From the NCBI GenBank assembly GCA_946886245.1, contig CAMPIF010000042.1, forward strand, positions 1 through 15,466: a stretch of DNA of 15,466 nt. Direction: 5' to 3'. The translations under genes and the position numbers were made by a program. The notes under the pieces were generated by a model that worked only from the letters and a program-made list of their open reading frames with translations, had not been told where the DNA came from and made no database searches. Positions within the stretch are counted from its first letter, which is position 1; each line of letters begins with the position of its first letter. This document shows positions 1-7,281 of the stretch, in pieces. Source of the DNA: Ectopseudomonas composti. Lineage in GTDB: Bacteria; Pseudomonadota; Gammaproteobacteria; Pseudomonadales; Pseudomonadaceae.

Positions 1-1
1 C

Positions 2-508
2 TTCCAGACCCTGACCCCGTCGCGCCTGAGCCGTGCAGACTTTATCAAGGCCTTCGCCGACATCTACGAGCACTCGCCCTGGGTCGCCGAGCAGGCGTTT
101 GACCTGGGCCAGGACGAGCGCATCGACGAGATTGACGGCCTGCATCAGCGCATGGCCGGTCTGATGCTCAGGGCCAGCCATGCCGCACAGCTGGCCCTGA
201 TCAACGCTCACCCGGACCTGGCCGGCAAGGCCGCCGTGCGCGGCGAGTTGACCGCCGCCTCTACCGCGGAGCAGGCCGGCGCGGGCATCAATGAATGCAC
301 CGCCGAGGAGTTCGCCCGCTTTACCGAACTCAACGCTGCCTACAAGGCCAAGTTCGGCTTCCCCTTCATCATGGCGGTGAAGGGCAGCAATCGGCACCAG
401 ATCCTGGCGGCCTTCGAGGAGCGGATTCACAACACCCCGGACGAGGAATTCGCCTACGCCCTGGCCGAGATCAACAAGATCGCGCTGTTTCGCTTGCAAG
501 CGCTGTAA
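2..508 (+). CDS. uraD: OHCU decarboxylase (uric acid pathway), 5' end cut by window
   Basis: 2-oxo-4-hydroxy-4-carboxy-5-ureidoimidazoline decarboxylase, which makes S-allantoin from the product of urate oxidation and 5-hydroxyisourate hydrolysis. The frame is open from base 2, giving 168 residues. The family is about 170 residues, so only a few N-terminal residues are missing. Family motifs are visible in order: FADIYEHSPWVAE near the N-terminus, AHPDLAGK with the catalytic-type His, the AEQAGAG segment with the Glu expected to pair with it, FPFIMAVKG, and a C-terminal helix ending LFRLQAL. The ATG at 152 is internal: conserved sequence (EHSPWVAE) lies upstream of it, so it is not the start. 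Downstream genes concern purine uptake, which fits. Identification is from remembered family motifs and is firm. Confidence 0.93.
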   Translation, partial: FQTLTPSRLSRADFIKAFADIYEHSPWVAEQAFDLGQDERIDEIDGLHQRMAGLMLRASHAAQLALINAHPDLAGKAAVRGELTAASTAEQAGAGINECTAEEFARFTELNAAYKAKFGFPFIMAVKGSNRHQILAAFEERIHNTPDEEFAYALAEINKIALFRLQAL

Positions 509-513
509 GCCTC

Positions 514-540
514 ACGCGCAGGCCTTCAGCGCCTGCGCGT
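514..540 (+). terminator. Hairpin after uraD, terminator-like but without a T-run
   Basis: ACGCGCAGGC (514-523) and GCCTGCGCGT (531-540) form a perfect 10 bp stem with a 7-base loop, six bases past the uraD stop codon. No T-run follows, so this may be a weak or factor-assisted terminator or an mRNA-stabilising 3' hairpin. From here to the next promoter at about 778 I see no gene and no other clear structure. Confidence 0.45.
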
Positions 541-777
541 CAACCTCGTCCATCGCTCACGCCTGAGGATTGTCGCCCTCGACCATCCGAACCTGAGCGG
601 TCGCGGCGACGCCCTCGCTCCCCCAAAGCCGCCCGATCCGGGCACTTTCGTTCCGTCCCCCAGCCGCTGCAACCGATCAGGCTCAACCGCCCAGGGCATG
701 GCGTCGGCCACCTGAGCGAGCGGCCAAGCCATTGTGCACAATCTTTAAATAAATTGTTTTTAACCATGTCCACGAGT

Positions 778-786
778 TGCTATAGT
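778..786 (+). promoter_or_regulatory. Candidate extended -10 promoter for the NCS2 permease gene
   Basis: TGCTATAGT fits an extended -10 element (TGn plus TATAGT, five of six bases of TATAAT). The -35 position holds only T-rich sequence around 754-763 with no good TTGACA match, which an extended -10 can tolerate. Transcription would begin near 793, placing the operator-like box at 796-811 on the start region. Inferred from sequence only. Confidence 0.45.
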
Positions 787-795
787 CGGCACATC

Positions 796-811
796 CTGAC
801 CGATCGGACAA
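796..811 (+). promoter_or_regulatory. RutR-like box, variant, upstream of NCS2 permease
   Basis: CTGACCGATCGGACAA is an inverted repeat of two 6-base half sites with a 4-base spacer. It matches the layout of the E. coli RutR box (TTGACCAnnTGGTCAA) except C for T at the first base and A for T in the right half. It lies just downstream of the candidate -10 at 781-786, where a bound repressor would block transcription. Part of it (CGATCGGA) is repeated at 821-828. The matching regulator would be the RutR-type protein encoded at 10763-11407. Confidence 0.45.
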
Positions 812-854
812 TTTTTCGATCGATCGGAGCAGAGGTGCCGTGAAGCCTCGTGTA

Positions 855-1010
855 AGAACCTGTGCAAAGTCTCGCGAGCTAGAGCAATGCAAGGCAAAAA
901 CAGGCGAGGGCCAGTCGGAGTCGCGCTCGACTTTACGAGTTGTAAATGAGCAGTCCGAGCCTGTTTTTAACGCAGCAGTGCCGACGCGCAGCAGACTTTG
1001 AACAAGTTCT
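855..1010. repeat. MITE-like palindromic element, 156 bp, in the NCS2 permease leader
   Basis: The first ~50 bases, starting AGAACCTGTGCAAAGTCT, are an imperfect inverted copy of the last ~50, which read AGAACTTGTTCAAAGTCT on the other strand. Both arms run inward to the same AAAAACAGG. It has no coding capacity. TA dinucleotides flank it (853-854 and 1010-1011), but the target duplication is not certain. It sits between the candidate promoter/operator (778-811) and the start codon of the permease gene, lengthening the leader by about 160 bases. Small non-autonomous elements like this are common in Pseudomonas; I cannot name its family. Confidence 0.7.
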
Positions 1011-1050
1011 AAGCCCATGACCGTATAAAAACAAAATGGCAGGCTATGAC

Positions 1051-2553
1051 ATGACCACAGACAGCAACACCCAAGCCCCAGCTGCGCCCGTCGGCAACAG
1101 CGACCTGATCTATCAGCTGGACGACACACCAGCTTTCGCCCCAGCCATCTTCGCGGCGCTGCAGCATGTGCTGGCCAGCTTCGTCGGCATCATCACCCCA
1201 ACCCTGATCGTTGGCAGTGCTCTGGGCCTTGGCGCCCATGTACCTTATCTGGTGAGCATGGCGCTGTTCGTCTCCGGGCTCGGCACCTTCGTCCAGGCCA
1301 AACGCATCGGCCCTATCGGTTCCGGCCTGTTGTGCCTGCAGGGCACCAGCTTCGGTTTTCTCAGCGTGATTCTCAGCGCCGGCTTCATCGTCAAGGGGCG
1401 CGGCGCCAGCGAGGAGGAGATACTCGCCACGCTGTTCGGCATCTGCTTCTGCGCTGCGTTCGTCGAGATTGCCTTCAGTCAGTTCATCAACAAGCTGCGC
1501 AAGGTGATCACCCCGGTGGTCACCGGTACCATCATCTGCCTGATGGGACTGTCGCTGATCAAGGTCGGCATGACCGACCTGGCCGGCGGCTATGGCGCGC
1601 CAGATCTCGGCGCCCTGCACCATCTGGCCCTCGGCGGTCTGGTGCTGGGCACCATCGTCGTGCTCAACCGCGCGTCCTCGCAGGTGCTGCGTCTTTCTGC
1701 AGTGATCATCGGCCTGACCCTGGGCTTTGCGGTCGCCTGGTTCACCGGCCGGGTGGACTTCGCCAACATGGCCGAGGTACCGCTGATCAGCGTGCCGCAA
1801 CCGTTCAAGTACGGCTTCAGCTTCGACTGGATCGCCTTCGTACCGATCGCCGTGATCTTCCTGATCACCCCGCTGGAAACGGCAGGCGACCTGACCGCCA
1901 ACTCGATCATCTCCAAGCAGCCGGTCAAAGGGCCGCTGTACATGCGCCGGATCAAATCCGGGGTACTGGCCGACGGCTGCAACTCGGCGGTCGCCGCCAT
2001 GTTCAACAGCTTGCCGATGACCACCTTCAGCCAGAACAACGGGGTGATCCAGCTCACCGGCGTGGCCAGCCGCCATGTGGGTTTCTACATCGCCAGCATC
2101 CTGGTGCTGCTCGGCCTGTTCCCGGTGGTGGGCGCGGTGTTGCAACTGATGCCCAAGCCGGTGCTTGGTGGCGCCACCCTGATCATGTTCGGCACCGTCG
2201 CGGTGGCCGGTATCAAGATTCTCAGCGAAGCCGGCCTGCACCGCCGCAACGTGCTGATCGTGGCCATTTCCCTGGGCCTTGGCCTGGGTGTAGCCGGCGT
2301 ACCGGACGTGCTCTCGCACATGCCGGACGTCCTGAAGAACATCTTCGGCTCGCCCATCACCATCGGCGCCTTCAGCGCCATCGTGCTGAACATCTTCCTG
2401 CCCGACGAGAATCACGAAGTCGAGGAAGACGACTACGACCCCGAGGCGCACCTGCACACCGTGCTGCAGAACCGTCCGGAAGATGCAGCCAGCGACGACA
2501 GCAGCCTCAAGCCCCTCAGCCGCGACCTCGACCCGGCCGCCCGGCCGAGCTGA
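1051..2553 (+). CDS. NCS2-family nucleobase permease, urate/xanthine type
   Basis: Inner-membrane proton symporter for purine bases, about 500 residues. Family markers: the TM1 QH pair in ALQHVLASF (Gln38, His39), the acidic ETAGD in TM8 (Glu276), Asp308 in LADGCNS, and the NCS2 signature QNNGVIQLTG (Gln328, Asn329). Spacing of these residues matches E. coli XanQ (272, 304, 324, 325), so the ligand site looks intact. Glu rather than another residue in TM8 favours xanthine/urate over uracil. A hydrophilic acidic C-terminal tail of about 55 residues follows the last membrane segment. An ATG at 1036 is also in frame but has no Shine-Dalgarno; ATG 1051 has a modest CAGG seven bases upstream. It follows the urate-pathway gene uraD and precedes a Tsx-like porin, so urate/xanthine import is the likely job. 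Exact substrate is inferred. Confidence 0.9.
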   Translation: MTTDSNTQAPAAPVGNSDLIYQLDDTPAFAPAIFAALQHVLASFVGIITPTLIVGSALGLGAHVPYLVSMALFVSGLGTFVQAKRIGPIGSGLLCLQGTSFGFLSVILSAGFIVKGRGASEEEILATLFGICFCAAFVEIAFSQFINKLRKVITPVVTGTIICLMGLSLIKVGMTDLAGGYGAPDLGALHHLALGGLVLGTIVVLNRASSQVLRLSAVIIGLTLGFAVAWFTGRVDFANMAEVPLISVPQPFKYGFSFDWIAFVPIAVIFLITPLETAGDLTANSIISKQPVKGPLYMRRIKSGVLADGCNSAVAAMFNSLPMTTFSQNNGVIQLTGVASRHVGFYIASILVLLGLFPVVGAVLQLMPKPVLGGATLIMFGTVAVAGIKILSEAGLHRRNVLIVAISLGLGLGVAGVPDVLSHMPDVLKNIFGSPITIGAFSAIVLNIFLPDENHEVEEDDYDPEAHLHTVLQNRPEDAASDDSSLKPLSRDLDPAARPS

Positions 2554-2571
2554 CCCCAGACTCAGACCCAA

Positions 2572-2595
2572 CTCCCGGCGGCACGCCGCCGGGAG
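2572..2595 (+). other. Strong intergenic hairpin between permease and channel genes
   Basis: CTCCCGGCGG (2572-2581) and CCGCCGGGAG (2586-2595) form a perfect GC-rich 10 bp stem with a 4-base loop in the 76-base gap between the two genes. There is no T-run, so it probably does not end transcription fully. It may stabilise the upstream message or set different expression of inner- and outer-membrane partners. Confidence 0.45.
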
Positions 2596-2629
2596 AGGCA
2601 CGCTTGCACGCCAACAATAAGGAAAACCC

Positions 2630-3490
2630 ATGAAACTCAAGCATCTGCCCCACTGCCTCGCCCTGTCAGCCGGACTGTTCTGCGGCCAGCAGGCACTCGC
2701 CAGCGACCTGCTCTACTGGCAGGACAACAGCCTGTCGTACCTGTACGGCGAGAACTTCCAGCGCATGAACTTCAATGGCGAAGAACAGCGCACCCAGACC
2801 ACCTTCACCTTCGAGCACGCCAGTGGCTGGGCCTGGGGCGACGTCTTCTACTTCCTCGATTACATCCGCGCCGACAACGTGCAGTCGCGCGGCAGCTTCG
2901 ACAACGGCAGCTTCCGTCAGCATGACAAGAATTCCTTCTACTACATGGAGTTCTCCCCGCGCCTCAGCCTGAGCTGGCTGACCGGGCAGAAGCTGGCCGC
3001 CGGCCCGATCAAGGACGTGTTCGCCGCCTTCACCTACGAGAAAGGCGAAGGCGGCCCGGGTCCGGAGAACTACCTGTACGGTGTTGGCCTGGACTGGGAA
3101 GTGCCCGGCTTCACCTACTTCAAGACCAACCTGTATCAGGTGAAGATCAACAACCACACCTTCTTCACCGACAGTAACAGCAACGGCTACGCCACCCAGC
3201 TGACCGTCAGTGCGGCTTACCCGTTCAGCCTGGGCGACCAGGACTTCGTCGTCGACGGCTTCCTCGACTGGCGCTCGCCGTCGCGTGACGCAGGCACCCA
3301 GACCTCGGTCGGCTCCTCGATCCAGGTCAAGTGGGATGCGGGCAAGGCCCTGTTCGGCAAGGAGCGCCAGCTCTACGTGGGCACCGAGATCAACATGTGG
3401 CGCGCCAAGTACGGCGTGAAACCGGTGGATGGTTCGGATGATCGTTTCGACCAGACCGCCGTGCAGGCACTGGTCAAGTATCACTTCTGA
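2630..3490 (+). CDS. Tsx-like outer-membrane nucleoside channel
   Basis: Predicted outer-membrane beta-barrel of the Tsx/OmpK nucleoside-specific channel family, 286 residues. An N-terminal signal peptide (MKLKHLPHCLALSAGLFCGQ, cleavage likely after ALA near residue 24) is followed by DLLYWQDNSLSYLYG, the typical Tsx-family opening. Alternating aromatic/polar beta strands fill the rest, and the protein ends in KYHF with the terminal Phe expected of barrel proteins inserted by BamA. The start is supported by AAGGAA at 2619-2624, five bases before ATG. It lies 76 bases after the NCS2 permease gene on the same strand and is followed by a strong terminator. The pair probably form a two-membrane uptake route for nucleosides or purine bases. 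Substrate is inferred from the family and neighbour. Confidence 0.87.
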   Translation: MKLKHLPHCLALSAGLFCGQQALASDLLYWQDNSLSYLYGENFQRMNFNGEEQRTQTTFTFEHASGWAWGDVFYFLDYIRADNVQSRGSFDNGSFRQHDKNSFYYMEFSPRLSLSWLTGQKLAAGPIKDVFAAFTYEKGEGGPGPENYLYGVGLDWEVPGFTYFKTNLYQVKINNHTFFTDSNSNGYATQLTVSAAYPFSLGDQDFVVDGFLDWRSPSRDAGTQTSVGSSIQVKWDAGKALFGKERQLYVGTEINMWRAKYGVKPVDGSDDRFDQTAVQALVKYHF

Positions 3491-3540
3491 CCACTGCCGC
3501 AACGTACTTGGCCGACGTCGGGTAGGGACGGCGGCCGGGT

Positions 3541-3578
3541 AAAAAGGGGGATGGGCGTTCGCGCCCTTCCCCCTTTTT
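3541..3578 (+). terminator. Rho-independent terminator of the permease-channel unit
   Basis: A 17 bp stem with one mismatch: AAAAAGGGGGATGGGCG pairs with CGCCCTTCCCCCTTTTT around a TTCG tetraloop, giving an A-run before and a T-run after the GC stem. It starts 50 bases after the channel gene stop codon. Because of the flanking A- and T-runs it could work in both directions. Confidence 0.92.
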
Positions 3579-3616
3579 CTTTGATCTTCATCTTTCCATG
3601 TACGGTGCGCTTGAGA

Positions 3617-4382
3617 CCGGACTGGCAAATAAGTGTGTGCTTTCGGTGCTGCCCTATCCATTAACGCGTCGCCTGACCTGACGGGTTTCGCCCCTTACGG
3701 GCGACTCACTTGATTCGCTGCGCTCACCCTGCGGGCCAGCCTGCGGCTGTTACTGCGCTGCGCTTCGTAGCTCTTGCTTGTGCAAAGAAAGTAAGCAAAG
3801 AAACACACCCCTGCATACGAGCTAGGCGCCCCCGCCCTGCTGCGCCGGGGTTCCCTCCTTCCATCACCGCTCCAGGGGCACGACCGGATGCGGCCCACTG
3901 ACGAAGGGCCATCCCTGGCCCATCGCAGCTCTCGCGACATCCATGTCGCTCAACACCTTCCACGGTGATTCCACTCGGCCTCCTGAAGGGGACTTGGGCG
4001 TCGTCTGTAAGATCGCGCTTAAAGAGCAAAATCCAAACGCTGCCGACTTTGATCTTCCGGAGATTTCGCAAGCTCACGGCCCGGTCCCCTTCAGGAGGCC
4101 GAGCGGAGGTGTTGCGTAGGGGGATGAGCCGCATGGATGCGGCGAAATACCGATGGCGGCCCCGCTTAATGGGCCAAGGATGGCCCATGTAAGCCTGCCC
4201 CCGCAGCGGCGCCGGAGCGAGGAAACGCAGCGAAGCGGAGTAACAGCCGCAGGCTGGCCCGAAGGGTGAGCGCAGCGAATCAAGGTGTGGCGCCTGTAAG
4301 GGGCGCAACCCAAACGCTCAGTGGACTCGGTAATGGATAGTGCTAAGCCCGTCAGCAATACGCACACAAACTTGCCAGTCCG
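3617..4382. repeat. Large imperfect palindrome (~770 bp), repeat-derived, non-coding
   Basis: The ends are inverted copies: CCGGACTGGCAA (3617 on) matches the complement of TTGCCAGTCCG (4372-4382), and TATCCATTA recurs in both arms. Further in, 3710-3755 matches the complement of 4238-4283 with one mismatch seen. GGGCCATCC-type segments at 3906-3921 and 4171-4186 pair, and a perfect 20 bp pair sits at 3974-3993 and 4084-4103. The arms therefore pair along their length with small offsets, around a centre near 4000-4040. Frames inside it translate to low-complexity arginine/proline-rich peptides and differ in each arm, so I treat it as non-coding. It fills most of the gene-free stretch 3491-4838. 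It could be a composite of two inverted copies of a Pseudomonas repeat or a remnant mobile element; no transposase is visible. Confidence 0.75.
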
Positions 4383-4447
4383 ATATCAGCCGACAGTTTC
4401 TCTAAACCAGGTGAGAAATCTTCCTCTTTGGGCCGAGCAAAAGAGCT

Positions 4448-4464
4448 GGTGCGCAAGGCGCACC
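4448..4464. repeat. Short palindrome from a dispersed repeat
   Basis: GGTGCGCAAGGCGCACC is a 7 bp stem with a 3-base loop followed by CTACGGG. A further inverted half (GTGCGCACC) occurs at about 4500-4508. Sequences of this style (GTGCGC...CACCCTACG) are common dispersed repeats in Pseudomonas intergenic DNA. Confidence 0.5.
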
Positions 4465-4600
4465 CTACGGGTATTTACCATGCCCCCCGGCTGAACACCG
4501 TGCGCACCAACCCAGCGCTCCGCAATCAGGCCTGGCACCGCATCGGTGCAGAATCGGGCCGCCTATCCGGCTTTTTCATCAACGCCTTGCAACCACAGAA

Positions 4601-4616
4601 CTGACCGCAAGGTCAA
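4601..4616 (+). promoter_or_regulatory. RutR-like box upstream of NCS1 permease 1
   Basis: CTGACCGCAAGGTCAA is an almost perfect inverted repeat of TTGACC with a 4-base spacer, matching the E. coli RutR box layout. It lies about 220 bases upstream of the start codon at 4839, ahead of an AT-rich stretch (4617-4660) that probably holds the promoter, although I cannot pick a convincing -35/-10 pair there. Confidence 0.6.
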
Positions 4617-4686
4617 GTTTTTGATCACAATATTTCTATTTTTTGTGTGCAATTTGTCCAAAAGCCATGTTCAGCAGCGTATTTTC

Positions 4687-4694
4687 TGTATACA
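4687..4694. promoter_or_regulatory. TGTATACA operator-like site, upstream copy for NCS1 permease 1
   Basis: Exact 8-base palindrome TGTATACA in the context TTTTCTGTATACAAGAC. It is the first of two copies in the leader, with the second centred 46 bases downstream. The same site recurs in five other positions in this window, always upstream of genes of this pathway. Confidence 0.65.
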
Positions 4695-4732
4695 AGACAA
4701 TCAGGTTACTACCGAAACACTGTCGAAATGGC

Positions 4733-4740
4733 TGTATACA
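4733..4740. promoter_or_regulatory. TGTATACA operator-like site, second copy for NCS1 permease 1
   Basis: Exact TGTATACA in the context ATGGCTGTATACATCG, about 100 bases before the start codon. Together with the copy at 4687 it could allow cooperative or looped repressor binding across the transcription start region. Confidence 0.65.
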
Positions 4741-4838
4741 TCGATTCAGTCACGACGCGAATACAAAATCGGAACGAAACCTGCAGACAAACCTCCTCAC
4801 AGATCGCCGCGGCGCAAGAACAAAACTGGGAGCTGTCC

Positions 4839-6305
4839 ATGTCCAACACCGAAGACTTTCGCATCAAGAACATCGATCCGTCGTTACACAACGAGGACCT
4901 CGCTCCACTGGCGCCCGAGAAGCGTACCTGGGGCTGGTTCGAGATCTTCAACGTCTGGTCGAACGACATTCAAAGCCTGTTCGGCTATACCCTGGCGGCC
5001 ACGCTGTTCATCTCCTACGGGCTCAATGGCTGGGCGGTGCTGGCCGGTATCGTCCTCGCCGGCTGCATCGTCATGGGCCTGGTGCAGCTGACCGGCAAAC
5101 CCAGCGTCAAGTACGGCATCCCCTTCCCGGTATTCGCCCGCGCCAGCATGGGCGTGCGCGGCGCCAACTTCCCTGCGCTGGTGCGTGGCATCGTCGCCAT
5201 CTTCTGGTACGGCGTGCAGACCTACTTCGCCTCCACCGCCGTGGCACTGCTGCTCAACTCGCTGCTGCAGCCGCAAGACCCTGCCGTATACATGGGCCTG
5301 ACCGCCATCGGCTGGTTGTCCTACGTGATCGTTTGCCTGTTCCAGGTCGGCCTGTTCGTCTGCGGCATGAGCTGGATCACCCGCTTCCTCAACTGGGCCG
5401 GGCCACTGGTCTATGTGGTGATGATCGCGCTGATGGGCCTGATCTGGTATCAGGCCGGCCCGAGCCTGCTCAGCGAACTGGGCAACATCTTCAGCGGTAC
5501 CGGTGAATACAAGGCCGGCCCGGTGGCTGCGTTCTTCGCCGTGGTCGGCACCATGGTCGCCTACTTCGCCGCCGTGGTGATCAACTACGGCGACTTCGCC
5601 CGCTTCGTCAAAAGCGAGAAGCAGATGACCATCGGCAACTTCCTCGGCCTGCCGGTGAGCCTGGCGATCTTCTCGCTGATCGCCCTGGTGATCACTGCCG
5701 GCACCGTGGTGGTGTTCGGCGAGACGCTGACCAACCCGACCGATATCGTCGCCCGGGTAGACAACCTGACCCTGACCATCATCGCCGCGCTGACCTTCTT
5801 CGCCGCGACCGTGGGCATCAACCTGGTGGCCAACTTCATCCCACCAGCCTATGACCTGGCCAACCTGGCACCGGCTCACATCAGCGCTCGCACCGGTGGT
5901 TTCATCACTGCGGGCATCGCCTTCTTCATCGGCGCGCTGTGGGTGGCCTTCATCAGCAGCGTCGGCATCGCCGCCTTCGTCGACACCCTGGGCGCCGTGC
6001 TGGCGCCGCTGTACGGCATCATCGTCGTCGACTACTACCTGGTGCGCCGGCGCAAGCTCGATCTGCAGCAACTGTTCAGTGCCGAGGTCGGCTCGGCCTA
6101 CTACTTCGACGGCGGCTGGAACCGCAAGGCCTTGGTCGCCTTTGCCGTCGCCTCGGTGTTCTCCGTCGCCTCGGTCTGGGCGCCCGTTCTGGGCCAGCTG
6201 TCGGGCTATTCCTGGCTGCTCGGCGCCCTGCTCGGCGGGCTGCTGCACTACGGCCTGATGCGCGGCCAGGCGCAGGCGCTGAAGCGCGCCGACGTCGTAG
6301 TTTGA
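4839..6305 (+). CDS. NCS1-family permease 1 (allantoin/purine type)
   Basis: Nucleobase:cation symporter-1 family inner-membrane transporter, 488 residues, about 12 hydrophobic segments. The N-terminus carries the family start (RTWGWFEIFNVWSNDIQSL, i.e. the W..FN.W..D region of TM1 that lines the ligand site in Mhp1). GKPSVKYGIPFPVFARASMG in the TM2-3 loop and INYGDFARFV in TM6 are also family landmarks. The frame is open upstream from 4647, but I chose ATG 4839. GGGAG sits six bases before it, the protein then begins MSNTEDFRIKN as expected for the family, and the longer start would put the operator-like site at 4733 inside coding sequence. Genomic context (racemase, second NCS1 gene, urate pathway) points to allantoin, hydantoin or a purine as substrate; uracil cannot be excluded. 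Confidence 0.9.
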   Translation: MSNTEDFRIKNIDPSLHNEDLAPLAPEKRTWGWFEIFNVWSNDIQSLFGYTLAATLFISYGLNGWAVLAGIVLAGCIVMGLVQLTGKPSVKYGIPFPVFARASMGVRGANFPALVRGIVAIFWYGVQTYFASTAVALLLNSLLQPQDPAVYMGLTAIGWLSYVIVCLFQVGLFVCGMSWITRFLNWAGPLVYVVMIALMGLIWYQAGPSLLSELGNIFSGTGEYKAGPVAAFFAVVGTMVAYFAAVVINYGDFARFVKSEKQMTIGNFLGLPVSLAIFSLIALVITAGTVVVFGETLTNPTDIVARVDNLTLTIIAALTFFAATVGINLVANFIPPAYDLANLAPAHISARTGGFITAGIAFFIGALWVAFISSVGIAAFVDTLGAVLAPLYGIIVVDYYLVRRRKLDLQQLFSAEVGSAYYFDGGWNRKALVAFAVASVFSVASVWAPVLGQLSGYSWLLGALLGGLLHYGLMRGQAQALKRADVVV

Positions 6306-6380
6306 GCTGCAGGAGCCGATGACCGGGCGTAACGGTACCAGACGCCAATCTACGGCCCATGCAAATCGAGCACCAATAAC

Positions 6381-6388
6381 TGTATACA
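6381..6388. promoter_or_regulatory. TGTATACA operator-like site, upstream copy for racemase gene
   Basis: Exact TGTATACA in the 136-base gap between NCS1 permease 1 and the racemase gene, followed by an A-run. A second copy lies 31 bases further on, about three helical turns, which puts both on the same face of the DNA. Confidence 0.65.
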
Positions 6389-6411
6389 AAAAACCATCAG
6401 AAGCTTAGCGA

Positions 6412-6419
6412 TGTATACA
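6412..6419. promoter_or_regulatory. TGTATACA operator-like site, second copy for racemase gene
   Basis: Exact TGTATACA in the context GCGATGTATACAGCGC, 22 bases before the racemase start codon. Its position suggests a repressor site near or just after the transcription start. It also implies that the racemase and NCS1 permease 2 have their own promoter rather than only reading through from permease 1. Confidence 0.65.
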
Positions 6420-6441
6420 GCGCAGAAAAGAGAGGAACTCC

Positions 6442-7176
6442 ATGAGAATCCGCGTCATTAATCCCAATACCACAGCCAGCATGACCGAGAAGATCGGCCA
6501 GGCTGCTCGCCGTATCGCAGCTCCTGACACTCAGATCGTGGCAAGCAACCCAAGTAGCGGCCCGGTATCGATCGAGAGTCATTTCGACGAAGCCATCAGC
6601 GCGGTAGGTGTGCTTGAGGAAGTACGCACCGGTGAGCGCGAAGGAACCGACGCTTATATTCTCGCCTGCTTTGGGGACCCAGGACTGCTGGCTGCACGCG
6701 AACTGACCCACGCCCCGGTAATTGGCATCGCCGTAGCGGCTTTCGACATGGCCACTCTGTTCAGCTCTCGCTTCTCGATCGTCACCTCCCTTGGTCGCAC
6801 CGGCATCATCGCTGAGCACCTGCTGCAGAACTACGGCTTTGCTCACCATTGCCGACGCGTGCGAGCTGCTGAAATTCCTGTGCTGGACCTGGAAGACAGC
6901 GGCGACAGCGCACTGGATCGCATCATCGAAGAATGCAAACGAGCCAAAGCCGAGGACAACATCGGCGCAATCGTTCTTGGCTGCGGCGGCATGGCCGACC
7001 TGACCGCTCAGATCAGCGATGCCGTGGGCCTACCCGTAGTCGAAGGCGTGACGGCCGCCGTGAAGCTGGCCGAATCCCTGGTCAGCCTGGGCCTGGGCAC
7101 GAGCAAGCATGGCGACCTGGACTTTCCTCGCCCCAAGACCTTCAGCGGTCACTTCAGCTATCTATCGGGCGCCTAA
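6442..7176 (+). CDS. Asp/Glu/hydantoin racemase family protein, probable allantoin or hydantoin racemase
   Basis: Cofactor-independent racemase of 244 residues. The two catalytic cysteines of the family are in place: Cys76 in YILACFGDPG and Cys181 in IVLGCGGMADL. The N-terminus MRIRVINPNTTASMT is the typical opening that forms part of the ligand pocket. AGAGGAA six bases before ATG supports the start. These enzymes interconvert enantiomers of allantoin (HpxA-type) or 5-substituted hydantoins. Allantoin forms as the S isomer or racemises spontaneously, so a racemase lets the cell use the whole pool. The urate gene uraD and gcl in the same window favour allantoin; no hydantoinase or allantoinase is present here to settle it. 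It is followed after 105 bases by a second NCS1 permease, likely co-transcribed. Base composition is lower in GC than in the genes before it. Confidence 0.85.
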   Translation: MRIRVINPNTTASMTEKIGQAARRIAAPDTQIVASNPSSGPVSIESHFDEAISAVGVLEEVRTGEREGTDAYILACFGDPGLLAARELTHAPVIGIAVAAFDMATLFSSRFSIVTSLGRTGIIAEHLLQNYGFAHHCRRVRAAEIPVLDLEDSGDSALDRIIEECKRAKAEDNIGAIVLGCGGMADLTAQISDAVGLPVVEGVTAAVKLAESLVSLGLGTSKHGDLDFPRPKTFSGHFSYLSGA

Positions 7177-7210
7177 TCCCGCTCTTTGGCACAGGTGGAG
7201 CGCCTGCCGA

Positions 7211-7227
7211 GCCCCCAACTGGGGGGC
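7211..7227 (+). other. Hairpin between racemase and NCS1 permease 2 genes
   Basis: GCCCCC (7211-7216) and GGGGGC (7222-7227) form a 6 bp stem with a short loop, within the 105-base gap (7177-7281). No T-run follows. It may adjust expression between the two cotranscribed genes; no promoter or operator-like site is seen in this gap. Confidence 0.35.
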
Positions 7228-7281
7228 ACCCCAAACAATTACAAAAGGGACTGGTCCTGATCCCACCAAGAGGTCCACACA

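Noticed and set aside
1009..2640. Long open frame (543 codons) on the minus strand
   Set aside because: It lies opposite the NCS2 permease gene, has a His/Gly/Gln/Asp-rich low-complexity translation typical of antisense GC-rich codons, and shows no domain.
2666..3661. Long minus-strand open frame (331 codons) over the Tsx-like gene
   Set aside because: Antisense shadow of a gene with signal peptide, ribosome site and C-terminal Phe; it also runs through the terminator.
3724..4308. Minus-strand open frame of 194 codons within the large palindrome
   Set aside because: Its sequence is produced by the repeat arms (similar peptide strings arise from both arms). Such frames are commonly mis-annotated in Pseudomonas repeats.
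4647..4838. 64-residue N-terminal extension of NCS1 permease 1
   Set aside because: No ribosome site at its start, no family similarity, and it would cover both TGTATACA sites. ATG 4839 has GGGAG at good spacing.
4884..6389. Minus-strand open frame of 501 codons over NCS1 permease 1
   Set aside because: Asp/Gln/Gly-rich shadow frame with no recognisable motif; the plus-strand frame is a clear transporter.
7248..7257. GGACTGGTCC as another regulator box upstream of NCS1 permease 2
   Set aside because: The half-site spacing does not match the RutR-like boxes, and no TGTATACA is nearby, so it is probably chance.
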